This document shows, piece after piece, positions 51,833 through 60,249 of a stretch of DNA of 64,000 bases (its first letter is position 1; each line of letters begins with the position of its first letter). A program made the position numbers and the translations under genes. Source of the stretch: Planctomycetota bacterium (GTDB lineage: Bacteria; Planctomycetota; Phycisphaerae; UBA1845; PWPN01); contig JAKLEZ010000015.1 of NCBI GenBank assembly GCA_022711465.1, positions 90,952 through 154,951 of the forward strand, in the 5' to 3' direction. The notes under the pieces are model-generated. The model worked only from the letters and a program-made list of their open reading frames with translations. It searched no databases and was not told where the DNA came from.

Positions 51833-52034
51833 GGCCCAAGGCCGGGCCGGTGATGACCGCCGCGCTTGGGGGCCTCACATATCATCACGATGATCGTTGC
51901 GGCAACGAACCGGCGTCGGGGAAGTCCTGAAGCGGTGGTGGCCGGTGTGTTCCAAGAGTCGGATCCGCGAGATCGCCTCCAGATCGGGTCTTTTGCCGGT
52001 TCAGGGGCCCGGTTCGTCGGGGGCGGGAGCCTTG
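51833..52034. other. Gap before the tRNA promoter, no gene seen
   Basis: Between hflX and tRNA-Pro lie 335 bases. The first 200 hold short inverted repeats (ATCATCACGATGAT near 51880) and no reading frame of recognisable character. Confidence 0.4.
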
Positions 52035-52063
52035 TTTACGGCCAAGGCACGATCTGGTAGTAT
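52035..52063 (+). promoter_or_regulatory. Predicted promoter of tRNA-Pro
   Basis: TTTACG (-35, 52035-52040), a 17-base spacer and TAGTAT (-10, 52058-52063), about 105 bases before the tRNA. Confidence 0.5.
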
Positions 52064-52167
52064 GACGTACAAGTGAAGAACGACCGGACTCCGCCCAAGC
52101 GGGCAGCGCGGTGGCAGGCGACGGGGTAGCGTGGGTCTCCGCTGGCTGGGCAGGGGTCCGAGACCAT

Positions 52168-52243
52168 CGGGGCGTAGCTCAGCCTGGCCTAGAGCGCTTG
52201 ACTGGGGGTCAAGAGGTCGCAAGTTCAAATCTTGTCGCCCCGA
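52168..52243 (+). tRNA. tRNA-Pro (anticodon GGG)
   Basis: A complete cloverleaf: acceptor stem CGGGGCG (52168-52174) with CGCCCCG (52236-52242), D stem GCTC/GAGC, anticodon stem CTTGA/TCAAG with a 7-base loop CTGGGGG giving anticodon GGG at 52204-52206, a 5-base variable loop, T stem GCAAG/CTTGT with loop TTCAAAT, and discriminator A at 52243. The CCA end is not encoded. It reads CCC codons, and by wobble CCU. Confidence 0.93.
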
Positions 52244-52280
52244 TTACAAACCCTTGTAGATGTTAGCGTTTCGTGATGCG

Positions 52281-52306
52281 AAGAGGCTCGTAGAGGGGCC
52301 TCTTTT
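52281..52306 (+). terminator. Hairpin terminator after tRNA-Pro
   Basis: AAGAGGC (52281-52287), a 10-base loop and GCCTCTT (52298-52304), ending in a short TTTT. It starts 38 bases after the tRNA. Confidence 0.55.
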
Positions 52307-52414
52307 CGTACTCTTGAGCCCGTTTCGTACTCTTGGGCCATTTCTGGGACCAGAAACCGTCTCGCCCAGACCGTCCGAAACCAGCCGTTTTGTACTCTCG
52401 ACTTCGTACTCTGG
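52304..52414. repeat. Four short direct repeats of a GTACTCT motif
   Basis: The 13-base word TTTCGTACTCTTG occurs at 52304-52316 and 52323-52335; closely related TTTTGTACTCTCG lies at 52388-52400 and CTTCGTACTCTGG at 52402-52414. The first copy overlaps the terminator tail. Such clustered short words just after a tRNA could be integration-site or recombinase-binding sequences, or decayed repeat DNA. Reverse-complement reading gives an EYExxS-like peptide that I do not treat as a gene. Confidence 0.55.
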
Positions 52415-52449
52415 GACGGGGTACATTCGCGGCGGGATGGAGGTTGACC

Positions 52450-52665
52450 ATGGGCTGGGCGCCAGAGCCACACTTCGACCAATCGCGCAACGAGTGGTTT
52501 CTGAAATACCAGCGGACGAAGCACCACCTGTGCTCCGGCCGGGGCAACTACGCCCGGGCGGTGACGCGGGCTCGGGAGATCATGGGCCTACCCCCGCTGG
52601 ACGAGTCCCCCGCCGCTAGACGCAGTTGCCCGTGTACTCGCCTCCCACATCATAGACTCCGGTGA
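52450..52665 (+). pseudogene. Truncated tyrosine-recombinase-like N-terminus next to tRNA-Pro
   Basis: Starting from an ATG with a TGGAGG Shine-Dalgarno sequence 6 bases upstream, the first 55 residues (WAPEPHFDQSRNEWFLKYQR, then GRGNYARAVTRAREIMGLPP) resemble the N-terminal arm of planctomycete phage-type integrases: an aromatic start motif and a helix with a basic face. The frame then enters DNA that belongs to the reverse gene and ends after 71 codons, so the catalytic R-H-R-Y domain is absent. I infer a deletion left only the arm, at the edge of a former element at the tRNA. Confidence 0.5.
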
Positions 52666-53024
52666 TGATGGAGCACTGGACCTCGTTGACGCTCTGGGAG
52701 TCCCGGGTGACGTAGAACAGCTTGACCAGTAGGCCATGGGCGTACAGATCACCCGCCGTCGAGCTGGGCGACGTCGCGACCAGCATCATGATCTGCCGAG
52801 CGCTGAGGTCGTAGACAACCTCCGTCGTCCCGGCCCCGTCGTTGGTCGAGATCCCGGTCTCGACGGCCCCCACGTCCAAGGCCCCAGGCCCAATCGGATT
52901 GCCGACCGAGGAGATCAAAAGGACATACGCCGGCGACCTGGCGGGAACCCTGGTGATCGGTCTGGCTCCGTAGCGCGAGAAGTGCTGTAACAACCCACGT
53001 TTTCCGCGTGTTATGTTTGGCCAT
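52616..53024 (-). pseudogene. Frameshifted secreted protein gene
   Basis: The minus strand begins with a signal-peptide-like start at 53024 (MAKHNTRKTWVVTALLALRS), but the remaining coding-like sequence continues in a different frame (ITRVPARSPAYVLLISSVGN, then the strand-like VKLFYVTRDSQSVNEVQCSI) to a stop at 52616. The switch lies around 52970-52990. A single-base indel explains it; a sequencing error or programmed shift cannot be excluded. It is part of the debris after the tRNA. Confidence 0.45.
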
Positions 53025-53616
53025 GACTCTCTACCGCCACGAGAGATGACAAGCCCTGCCGGACCCGCGGCCAGACTGATGAGCCGACATTTTTCATGTG
53101 ACCTCCACCCGGCTTTGCTGCCGGGCGATGTTCGACCATTATACGAGCACCACCCCCCCGTTGCGCCAATCATCTTTTCGAGCTTCTTCGGTCTCACGGG
53201 CTGGACCGGCCCCTCCCAAGCGTGCCAGGGGGGCTTTTCAGCCTCGTTTCTTGGGATCGGCGTAGGGCATCCCCGTGGTCCATCCCAGCGGAGGCCATTC
53301 TGAGGGGCTTACTGATAGGAGATTTGATTCCGCGAGGGGCGGCGGCTTTGCGTTCTTCTCCTCGCCCTGCCTGTTCAGCGGCTGGCCATCGAGCCAGCGG
53401 AGACTGGCGGTTCTCAGACCGACATCGCTGGAAATGAAAGCGGCGGCCTCGCAGGGGCTCCCGCGCCGGCCTGCCTCCCCTGCCCCGGGCAGGAGCGGGC
53501 CTCAAATGCCGTGAGAGTTCGCCGCGGTTCTCATCCTCAGCGCGCGGAAATGCCTGCATTCCCGTCCGCGCAAAGCCACCTCCCACCGCGGAGGGAGGTC
53601 GTTCTCATCTCCGCTC
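53025..53616. other. Non-coding gap of about 590 bases
   Basis: No frame with recognisable protein character was found. It contains a small near-palindrome CCTGCCCCGGGCAGG at 53479-53493 and C-rich tracts. The frame from 53194 to 53586 on the minus strand is Arg/Gly-rich and typical of a shadow frame in GC-rich DNA. Confidence 0.45.
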
Positions 53617-54777
53617 TCAACCCAGGGGCGCCAACGGGTCGCACTCGTCGCCGACGCCGTCGCCGGTGGAGTCCAGCTGGTCCCCGTTCGGCGCGTCCGG
53701 GCAGTTGTCGATGCTGTCGCACACGTCGTCGTTGTCACGGTCACCCTCGGGGAAACGCGTCAGGTGGATCTCGTAGGACTTGATCGTGCTCTGCGAGTCG
53801 GCGCACGATCCGGGGGAGCAGCACGCGGTGCACTCGAAGATCTTGGGCACGTCGTCCGACAGACTGACATCCAGCCGGTCGTTCCCGTGCGGATCCCAGT
53901 GGTAGGTTCCCTTCAGATCGAGGAAGATAAAGCCCGGATGGTCGACCAGGATATCTTCGTCTTCCGGGATGCCGTTGCCGGAACACTGGTAATCGCCCGT
54001 GTACGTCGTGGTTAAGTGCACCTGCTTGCCGTCGTCCGGAGGGTTGATGATGAGCGTGACGGTGACGTCAACGTCGCGCTCGCCCCACGGGTAGAAGGTC
54101 AGGGTGTCAACATCGAAATCGTAGTAATACGAGGGGTCGAATCCCTCCGGCCATCCGGACGTGTGGATCTCGATCTGGGGATGGTCAATGGCCCAGGTGT
54201 CGTGGAGTTCCTCGGTCTCGTCCTGGAGGAGCAGGCACTTGGACGGGTAGGCCTCGACATGGTCGGTATTCACCTCGTCGTAGGTCACCCTTCCGGTTGC
54301 CTCGAACACCGGGAACCAGTGCCAGAGTGCCTCATCCCGCAGCAGCACGGTGGCGTCAGCGGCGGTCCGCTCGTCCTGCTTGCCGCGGTTGACCTTGTAG
54401 CAGCTGTAGTATGCTTCCGGACAAGTCCATTCCCAGTCGCGGATACGGTGTTCCTCGATGAGGATGGTTCCCGACCACACCCCGCATCGCCGCTTGTTCT
54501 CGGGATAAGTCTTGGTGGCGTTGTCCGGCCCCGGATCCGTTCCACCGCCGCCTCCCCCGCCGGTCGAGTCTTCGCAGACGTCCCCGACGCCGTCGTCGTC
54601 GGAGTCGAGCTGGTCGGCGTTGGCCAGGTCGGGGCAGCTGTCGATCGAATCCACGATGCCGTCGCCGTCGCTGTCTTGGACGACCTGAGGTTCACTCCCG
54701 CACGGCCCGGTCTGGCCCAGGACGAGGAGACTGAGGATTGAAAGAGACACGACGCTCCATGTTCTGGCGTACAACAT
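53617..54777 (-). CDS. Secreted protein with thrombospondin type 3-like calcium repeats
   Basis: The 386-residue protein has an N-terminal signal (VVSLSILSLLVLGQTGPC). Two copies of a type 3-like calcium motif flank the molecule: DSDGDGIVDSIDSCPDLANA and DSDDDGVGDVCEDSTG near the start, and DRDNDDVCDSIDNCPDAPNG followed by LDSTGDGVGDECDP at the end. Between them lies about 250 residues of beta-rich sequence with several cysteine pairs and tryptophans, not recognised. A poly-Gly stretch (GGGGGGG) separates the first repeats. The ATG at 54777 is chosen for the signal peptide; an earlier ATG at 54879 adds a basic leader. Confidence 0.7.
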   Translation of the reverse strand: MLYARTWSVVSLSILSLLVLGQTGPCGSEPQVVQDSDGDGIVDSIDSCPDLANADQLDSDDDGVGDVCEDSTGGGGGGGTDPGPDNATKTYPENKRRCGVWSGTILIEEHRIRDWEWTCPEAYYSCYKVNRGKQDERTAADATVLLRDEALWHWFPVFEATGRVTYDEVNTDHVEAYPSKCLLLQDETEELHDTWAIDHPQIEIHTSGWPEGFDPSYYYDFDVDTLTFYPWGERDVDVTVTLIINPPDDGKQVHLTTTYTGDYQCSGNGIPEDEDILVDHPGFIFLDLKGTYHWDPHGNDRLDVSLSDDVPKIFECTACCSPGSCADSQSTIKSYEIHLTRFPEGDRDNDDVCDSIDNCPDAPNGDQLDSTGDGVGDECDPLAPLG

Positions 54778-55296
54778 AAGACTGGTACTTTCCGAATGCG
54801 GTCGTCTCGACTCACCCCACACGTGTCCGAGCTGGATGCGCTCTGTTCTTATTGTACCGCGCCGCATCGTGATGTGCATGAGCTTGATTGGGGTTCTCGG
54901 GAACCGCAGAGAAACCAGAGCATTCGGGTTCTCTTTGGGCGATGTGTGCCGGATTCGATCCCGGGCAGGGGTCGAAGCCGGTTTCAGACTTCGTCGAATG
55001 CCGGAGGATATCGGACGGGTGTAACTCGCCGGGCGCGCCCTCGTAAGGTCCTATAATATAAGCATTCAAATGTGCTTTGCGAGTGATATAAAGGGTCTCC
55101 AGAGGTGGAACATTGCTGATCAAGGACGATGTTCGCCCTTTTGGTAAGGAGACCCAGGCATGATCATGGCACAGGAACGGATGATTCTCAAGGGCCAGGC
55201 GCAGTTGAAATGTAGATGTCGCCCAGCAGCCGCTGGAAGCGCCAGCGAACCCCCTGGCGGGTCATCTTGAAGGCCCGGTGGATATGATCGCCGTAG
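54778..55296. other. Gap with an AT-rich patch and a short inverted repeat
   Basis: About 520 bases. An AT-rich stretch with TATAAT lies at 55052-55057. GGGTCTCC (55093-55100) and GGAGACCC (55148-55155) form an 8-base inverted repeat 47 bases apart, a possible element end. At 55188-55300 the minus strand contains a short coding-like fragment (MTRQGVRWRFQRLLGDIYIS). It is not a complete gene. Confidence 0.4.
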
Positions 55297-55485
55297 GTGC
55301 CCTTGGCCGTCGCGCCCACTGAGAAAGTCGAGCCGCTCATCCGGGCCTTGCTCAAAGCCTTCGAGTCTTTCGGCGGTGTCCCTTTGCAGGCTGTGTTCGA
55401 CAATCCCAAGACGGTGGTGATCGGCCAGATCAACGAGGCCCCCGACTGGAATCCCACCTTCGCTCAGTGTCGGTGGATTGCCTGA
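55297..55485 (+). mobile_element. istA: IS21-family istA transposase fragment
   Basis: The 62-residue piece (EKVEPLIRALLKAFESFGGV, then PLQAVFDNPKTVVIGQ and WNPTFAQ) corresponds to the core of the IS21 IstA DDE transposase around the conserved VxYDNxKT and WNPxF segments. Most of the gene, its partner istB and clear terminal inverted repeats are absent. It is a broken insertion-sequence relic in the debris zone upstream of the GH9 gene. A related start (MIMAQERMILKGQAQLK) may lie near 55160. Confidence 0.65.
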
Positions 55486-55632
55486 AGTAGTCCCTGTATC
55501 CTTGTGCGCCGGTACCGTTCACCAAGTTCAAGGCATTTGAGTGGGCGATAGGTCGGTCAGCTGCACCGCTTGTGGGCAGCAGGACCCGGACAACACCGCC
55601 CGCCGCACTGCCTGGGTATCGAGGGCGTGACG

Positions 55633-58005
55633 ATGATCTTGCTGACGATCCTGACGTTGTCGATTTCCTGGGCCGCTTCGGCTGGTGACGAACCGCTGCG
55701 GGTCGAGCACGTAGGGATGGCCGCACCCGACATCATCGGGATCACGATCACGGCCGGCCGAGCCGAATACGGGCGTCAAGTGGCCTACACCCGAACAGCC
55801 GGCGATAAAGTCAACGCGTCGGACATCCATCGCTTCGTTTGGCGGGACGGCAAGGTCATCGGCACGCTGGTCGGCAAGAAGGGCGACACCCTTTGCACCA
55901 TGGACGCAGTTATTGGGGACAGGCTGGATACGGCATGGGCTGACCAACCTGCCAGCTACGAGATGACCTCGCTGGACGACCCTCGATACCGCACGCCGCA
56001 GAGACCGGCGTCGGTGTACCGCAAGACGAAACCGTCTGATCTGGCGATGATCGGCCCGTACCAGTTCGATTCGCCCACCGAGAGCGTCATCTACCTGAAA
56101 CTGGCCGCTCCCCTTGAGGTCGAAAAGACCTATGTCGTTTCCTTCAACAACAGCAAACTGCCTGCTCAGCGACTGAACTACGATCCGGCCAAGCTGCGCA
56201 GCGAGGCCGTACACGTGAACCAGGTCGGCTTCCGGCGGAAGGAGCCCTGCAAGATCGCTTTCCTGTCTTGCTGGATGGGCACCGGTGGCGGGCTCAAGTA
56301 CGGGGGCCAACTTCCGTTCTCAGTGCTCGACGAGGCCACAGGCCAATCGGTCTTCGAGGGCACGGCAACACTGTCCAAGGCCGCCTCAGTCAAAGACGAG
56401 GATGCTTACAGGAAAAACTACAACGGCACGGACGTATACGCACTGGACTTTACCCCGCTCGACAAGCCGGGGAAGTACCGCGTTTGCGTGCCAGGCATTG
56501 GATGTTCGTACCCCTTTTCCATCGAGGACGACGTCTGGCGAAAGGCGTTCATCACCTCGGCCCGTGGGTTCTACCACCAGCGGAGCGGCATTGCTCTGGG
56601 CGCCCCGTACACTGCCTACACAAGACCCCGTTCCTTCCATCCCGATGACGGATTGCAGGTCTATGCCTCGAAGGCCCCGCTGATGGACACCGGCAATGGC
56701 CTCAACCAGAAAGACACTAACTTCGGGAACCTGGTCAAGGGCAAGAAGGACGAAATCGTTCCCGATGCCTGGGGCGGCTACATGGACGCCGGCGACTGGG
56801 ACCGACGAATCCAGCATCTGAAGTGCACGCGGCTGTTGCTGGAATTGGCGGAGCTGTTCCCCGAGTACTTCGTTAGCCTGCCGCTCAACATTCCGGAATC
56901 CGGGAACGGGCTTCCGGACATCGTCAACGAAGCCCTGTTCAACCTCGATTGCTACTGGCGGATGCAGTTGCCCGACGGCGGTATCCGTGGCGGGATCGAA
57001 TCCTCAGAGCATCCGCGACGTGGGGAGGCGAGTTTTCAGGAGTCACAGACCGTGATGGCCTACGCGCCGGACGTATTCTCGAGCTACGTGTACGCCGGGG
57101 TGGCGGCGCAGGCTGCGCGATGGCTGACGACTCGGGACGCACAGCGGGCGGCGGTCTATCGGGAGAGCGCGTTGAAGGCCATGCAATGGGCGGAGACGGA
57201 CCGCGAGCGGGAGGAAAAAGACTATCTGATGGCCAAGCACCCGGCCATACGCGACGCACGAAACTACGCCGCAGCCGAACTCTTCTGTCTCACGGGCGAA
57301 GCGAAGTGGAATGAACTCTTTCTGGCAACCACCCGGTTCAGAAAGCCTGGGGCCACGATCACGATGAACTGGGACAGCCTGGATCAGGGTGACTCCGCGT
57401 GGATCTATGCGCGATCGGAGAAGGCTGGCACCGACGAGAGCGTGAAGGCGCATTGCCGTCAGGTCATCGTCGCCGAGGCGGACGACCGGGTGGCGTGTGT
57501 TGAGCGTACGGGATTCCGCTGGGCGAAGCACAACTATGCTCCCGTTGTTTTCGGGGCATTGAGCAGTCCGGAGGCTTGTGTCAACGTGGTTCGGGCTCAC
57601 GTTCTGACGGGCAACCCGAAGTACCTGCGGGCGGCGGTGCTGGCCTGTCAGACTGGCGCGGGAGCCAACCCGGTGAACCTGTGCTACACCACCGGCGTGG
57701 GCAGCAAGTGTCCGCAGCACCCCCTTCAGATCGACCACCGAATCACGCATCAAGCCCCGCCGCCAGGGATCACGGTCGGCGGCCCCATGGACAATACGAC
57801 CCAGAACCCGAAGGATCTGTTCATTGGGCAGTTCGCGGGTCGGGTGTTCTGTCCAGCGTGGAATGAGTGGCCGGCGATCGAGGCGTACTGGGATGTTTTT
57901 TGGGATCCACTGGTATGCGAGTACACGGTGCAGAAGCCCATGGCGGGAAACGCTTATGTGTGGGGTTACCTGGCGGCGTGCCCTTCGGGAAGGGGTGCGT
58001 CCTGA
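55633..58005 (+). CDS. Secreted GH9 endoglucanase-like enzyme
   Basis: The 790-residue protein has a signal peptide (MILLTILTLSISWAASAG). Residues about 215-330 are an Ig-like N-terminal domain of the CelD type (VHVNQVGFRRKEPCKIAFLS). The GH9 (alpha/alpha)6 catalytic part follows: GGYMDAGDWDRR contains the two catalytic aspartates, CYTTGVGSKCPQHPLQIDHR the histidine region and CEYTVQKPMAGNA the catalytic glutamate. The family hydrolyses beta-1,4-glucan. The first 190 residues are an extra N-terminal domain not usual for GH9. The ATG at 55633 is preceded by GAGGG. Confidence 0.88.
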   Translation: MILLTILTLSISWAASAGDEPLRVEHVGMAAPDIIGITITAGRAEYGRQVAYTRTAGDKVNASDIHRFVWRDGKVIGTLVGKKGDTLCTMDAVIGDRLDTAWADQPASYEMTSLDDPRYRTPQRPASVYRKTKPSDLAMIGPYQFDSPTESVIYLKLAAPLEVEKTYVVSFNNSKLPAQRLNYDPAKLRSEAVHVNQVGFRRKEPCKIAFLSCWMGTGGGLKYGGQLPFSVLDEATGQSVFEGTATLSKAASVKDEDAYRKNYNGTDVYALDFTPLDKPGKYRVCVPGIGCSYPFSIEDDVWRKAFITSARGFYHQRSGIALGAPYTAYTRPRSFHPDDGLQVYASKAPLMDTGNGLNQKDTNFGNLVKGKKDEIVPDAWGGYMDAGDWDRRIQHLKCTRLLLELAELFPEYFVSLPLNIPESGNGLPDIVNEALFNLDCYWRMQLPDGGIRGGIESSEHPRRGEASFQESQTVMAYAPDVFSSYVYAGVAAQAARWLTTRDAQRAAVYRESALKAMQWAETDREREEKDYLMAKHPAIRDARNYAAAELFCLTGEAKWNELFLATTRFRKPGATITMNWDSLDQGDSAWIYARSEKAGTDESVKAHCRQVIVAEADDRVACVERTGFRWAKHNYAPVVFGALSSPEACVNVVRAHVLTGNPKYLRAAVLACQTGAGANPVNLCYTTGVGSKCPQHPLQIDHRITHQAPPPGITVGGPMDNTTQNPKDLFIGQFAGRVFCPAWNEWPAIEAYWDVFWDPLVCEYTVQKPMAGNAYVWGYLAACPSGRGAS

Positions 58006-58065
58006 TCAGAGCTGATCAGCCGGTCTTCGTGCCGACAGCCCGTTTCTTATGGGGAATACCGATTG

Positions 58066-59757
58066 ATGAACACGAGAATAGATGATCTGGCTGGTCAGAC
58101 AGCTGGCCGGAGCCATCCGCCAACGCGGGCTGCTTCGGTCTGCAGCGGGCGCCTTCTGACCGCCGCGCGCTCCACCACCCTGGGGGCGTTTGCAGCGATG
58201 CGAGCCATGGTCGCCGTCCTCACCAGCCTACTGCTGGCTCCGCTGGCCGCGCTCCATGCCGCTGATGCGCCGCAGGCCAAACCCAACATCGTCTACATCC
58301 TCGCCGACGATCTGGGGTACGGCGACGTCGGTTGCTACAACCCGGCGTCACGGATTCCCACGCCAAATCTCGACCGCTTGGCCACCGAGGGCATTCGCTT
58401 CACCGACGCGCACGCGCCCGACGCGGTGTGCACACCGACGCGTTACGGAGTGCTGACCGGCCGTTACTGCTTCCGTTCGCGGCTTAAGACCGGCGTGCTG
58501 CCGCCATGGGGTGCGCCGATCATTGAACCTGGTCGACTCACCGTCCCCGGACTGCTCCGCCAGCACGGCTATGCGACCGCGTGTATCGGCAAGTGGCACC
58601 TGGGCTGGACCTGGCCGACCCGCGATGGCAAGCCTCTGCTGGGCCGCGATGCCCTGAACACCATCGATTTCACCCGGCCGATCACCGATGGGCCGACCTC
58701 GGTCGGATTCGATACGTATTTTGGCGTCGACCTGCCGAACTACCCACCCTACTGCTTCATTGAAAACGATCACACGGTGGGAGTCCCGTCCGTCGCGGCT
58801 CCAATGGAACGAGGAGGATTCAACCGTCCGGGCCCGATGGTGGATGGCTGGAAGCTCGTGGACATCATGCCGGAACTGACGCGGCGAGCCGTCCGCTACA
58901 TCGAGCAGTCAGCCGGAACGAAACCGGACAAGCCCTTCTTTCTTTACTTTCCCCTCACTGCTCCGCACTACCCCGTCGTCCCCACACCCGAGTTCAAGGG
59001 TCGCAGCCGGGCCGGCGAGTATGGCGACTTCGTCGCTCAGGTGGATTGGACGGTCGGGCAGGTGCTCGAGGCTTTGTCCCGCGCGGGTGTGGCCGAGAAG
59101 ACGCTGATCATCTTCACCAGCGACAACGGTCCGGAATGCGTCGAGATCGATCCGGGCGCCTACGACCGAGCGAAGAAGTACGGCCACCGGAGCATGGATG
59201 GTATGCGCGGCGTCAAGCGAGACGCTTGGGAGGGCGGCCACCGTGTTCCGTTCCTGGCCCGATGGCCGGGACAGATACCCGCGGGCGCGGTAAACGACGA
59301 GATCATCTGCCATGTCGATTTGATGGCCACCTGCGCCGCGATCCTTGGCGCGACACTTCCGACTGACGCCGGTGTCGACAGCTACAACGTGTTACCGGTC
59401 TTGCGCGGCCGGAAGCTCGATCGCCCCATCCGCGAGGCCACGGTGCTGCACAGCGGTAGCGGCAAGTTCGTTCTCCGTCAGGGCCCCTGGGTGCTGATCG
59501 ATGCTCGGACGGGGGATGATAATGGCAAGCGCGGCGAGCCCGATTGGTTCAAGCAGGAACGAGGTTACACGCCGAATACCGCAGCCGGGGAACTCTACGA
59601 CCTGCGCGACGACCTAGCTCAGTGCGTCAACTTGTATGCCCAGAAGCCCGAGACCGTCGAGCGACTCAAGAACCTGCTGGAGAAGTACAAAGCCGACGGC
59701 CGCAGTACTCCCGGCCCCGCTCAAAGGCGTCTTCCCGCGGCTCGTCCTTCGGAATGA
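58066..59757 (+). CDS. Secreted type I sulfatase
   Basis: The 563-residue protein is an arylsulfatase-family enzyme. The modified cysteine lies near residue 122 in AVCTPTRYGVLTGRY (C-x-P-x-R), to be converted to formylglycine. Metal-ligand segments NIVYILADDLGYGDVGCY and IFTSDNGPE are present. The N-terminus has about 45 residues before the signal helix (RAMVAVLTSLLLAPLAALHA); ATG at 58198 or 58207 would give a normal signal peptide, but only the ATG at 58066 has a GGGGA sequence 10 bases upstream. Sulfatases of this type remove sulfate from polysaccharides, which fits the glycosidase neighbours. The required formylglycine enzyme was not seen in this window. Confidence 0.93.
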   Translation: MNTRIDDLAGQTAGRSHPPTRAASVCSGRLLTAARSTTLGAFAAMRAMVAVLTSLLLAPLAALHAADAPQAKPNIVYILADDLGYGDVGCYNPASRIPTPNLDRLATEGIRFTDAHAPDAVCTPTRYGVLTGRYCFRSRLKTGVLPPWGAPIIEPGRLTVPGLLRQHGYATACIGKWHLGWTWPTRDGKPLLGRDALNTIDFTRPITDGPTSVGFDTYFGVDLPNYPPYCFIENDHTVGVPSVAAPMERGGFNRPGPMVDGWKLVDIMPELTRRAVRYIEQSAGTKPDKPFFLYFPLTAPHYPVVPTPEFKGRSRAGEYGDFVAQVDWTVGQVLEALSRAGVAEKTLIIFTSDNGPECVEIDPGAYDRAKKYGHRSMDGMRGVKRDAWEGGHRVPFLARWPGQIPAGAVNDEIICHVDLMATCAAILGATLPTDAGVDSYNVLPVLRGRKLDRPIREATVLHSGSGKFVLRQGPWVLIDARTGDDNGKRGEPDWFKQERGYTPNTAAGELYDLRDDLAQCVNLYAQKPETVERLKNLLEKYKADGRSTPGPAQRRLPAARPSE

Positions 59758-59762
59758 GCCCG

Positions 59763-60139
59763 TTACACGACGGATCCCCCGCCAACGCCCGCTCGAGGAA
59801 TCTGGCTTTCACCGTCTCTGCGGGAACTGGGCGACCGCCGCTGCTGCCGGTGACAGTGTATTCCTGAATGACCTTGAGGCCGTTGTAGATGTGCCGAGTG
59901 CGTACTGGCGTCGTCGAAACCACCCCGGTGGTCGGATCCAGGTAGGCCAGGGTCTCGGCCCGACGACCGAGGGCATCGTACTTGATCTCCTGCAGCAGGG
60001 CGTTGCCCGACACCCGCCGAACGGCGGTCAGCCGGTTCTCCTCGTCGTAGCTGTACTGGAAGCCGGCCGCCGGATCGGGCACCGTATCCTGTCGCAAAAA
60101 GGTCCTCCACCGAATTGGATCCCTGATACTTGACACCAT
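59763..60139 (-). pseudogene. RHS/YD-repeat protein fragment
   Basis: Residues such as AAGFQYSYDEENRLTAVRRV and EIKYDALGRRAETLAYLD, followed by RHIYNGLKVIQEYTV, are typical YD-repeats of RHS-type surface proteins. The frame has no proper start and runs into the sulfatase 3' end. A different minus frame at about 60095-60240 (GADAVADAKLANWILKTVGR) looks like another broken coding piece, so the region is a patchwork of relics. Confidence 0.6.
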
Positions 60140-60249
60140 CTAGCCATGCAGGGTCACGCCCCACCGTCTTCAGGATCCAGTTGGCAAGTTTTGCGTCGGC
60201 AACCGCGTCTGCTCCCAGCATACCCCCAACCCGCGTCGAGTCAATCTTG

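Noticed and set aside
53194..53586. 130-codon minus frame in the gap after the TSP3 gene
   Set aside because: Arg/Gly/Pro-rich, no start context, no fold.
55188..55457. 89-codon minus frame opposite the istA fragment
   Set aside because: Only a short piece (MTRQGVRWRFQRLLGDIYIS) looks protein-like; the rest is the shadow of istA, so it was not called as a gene.
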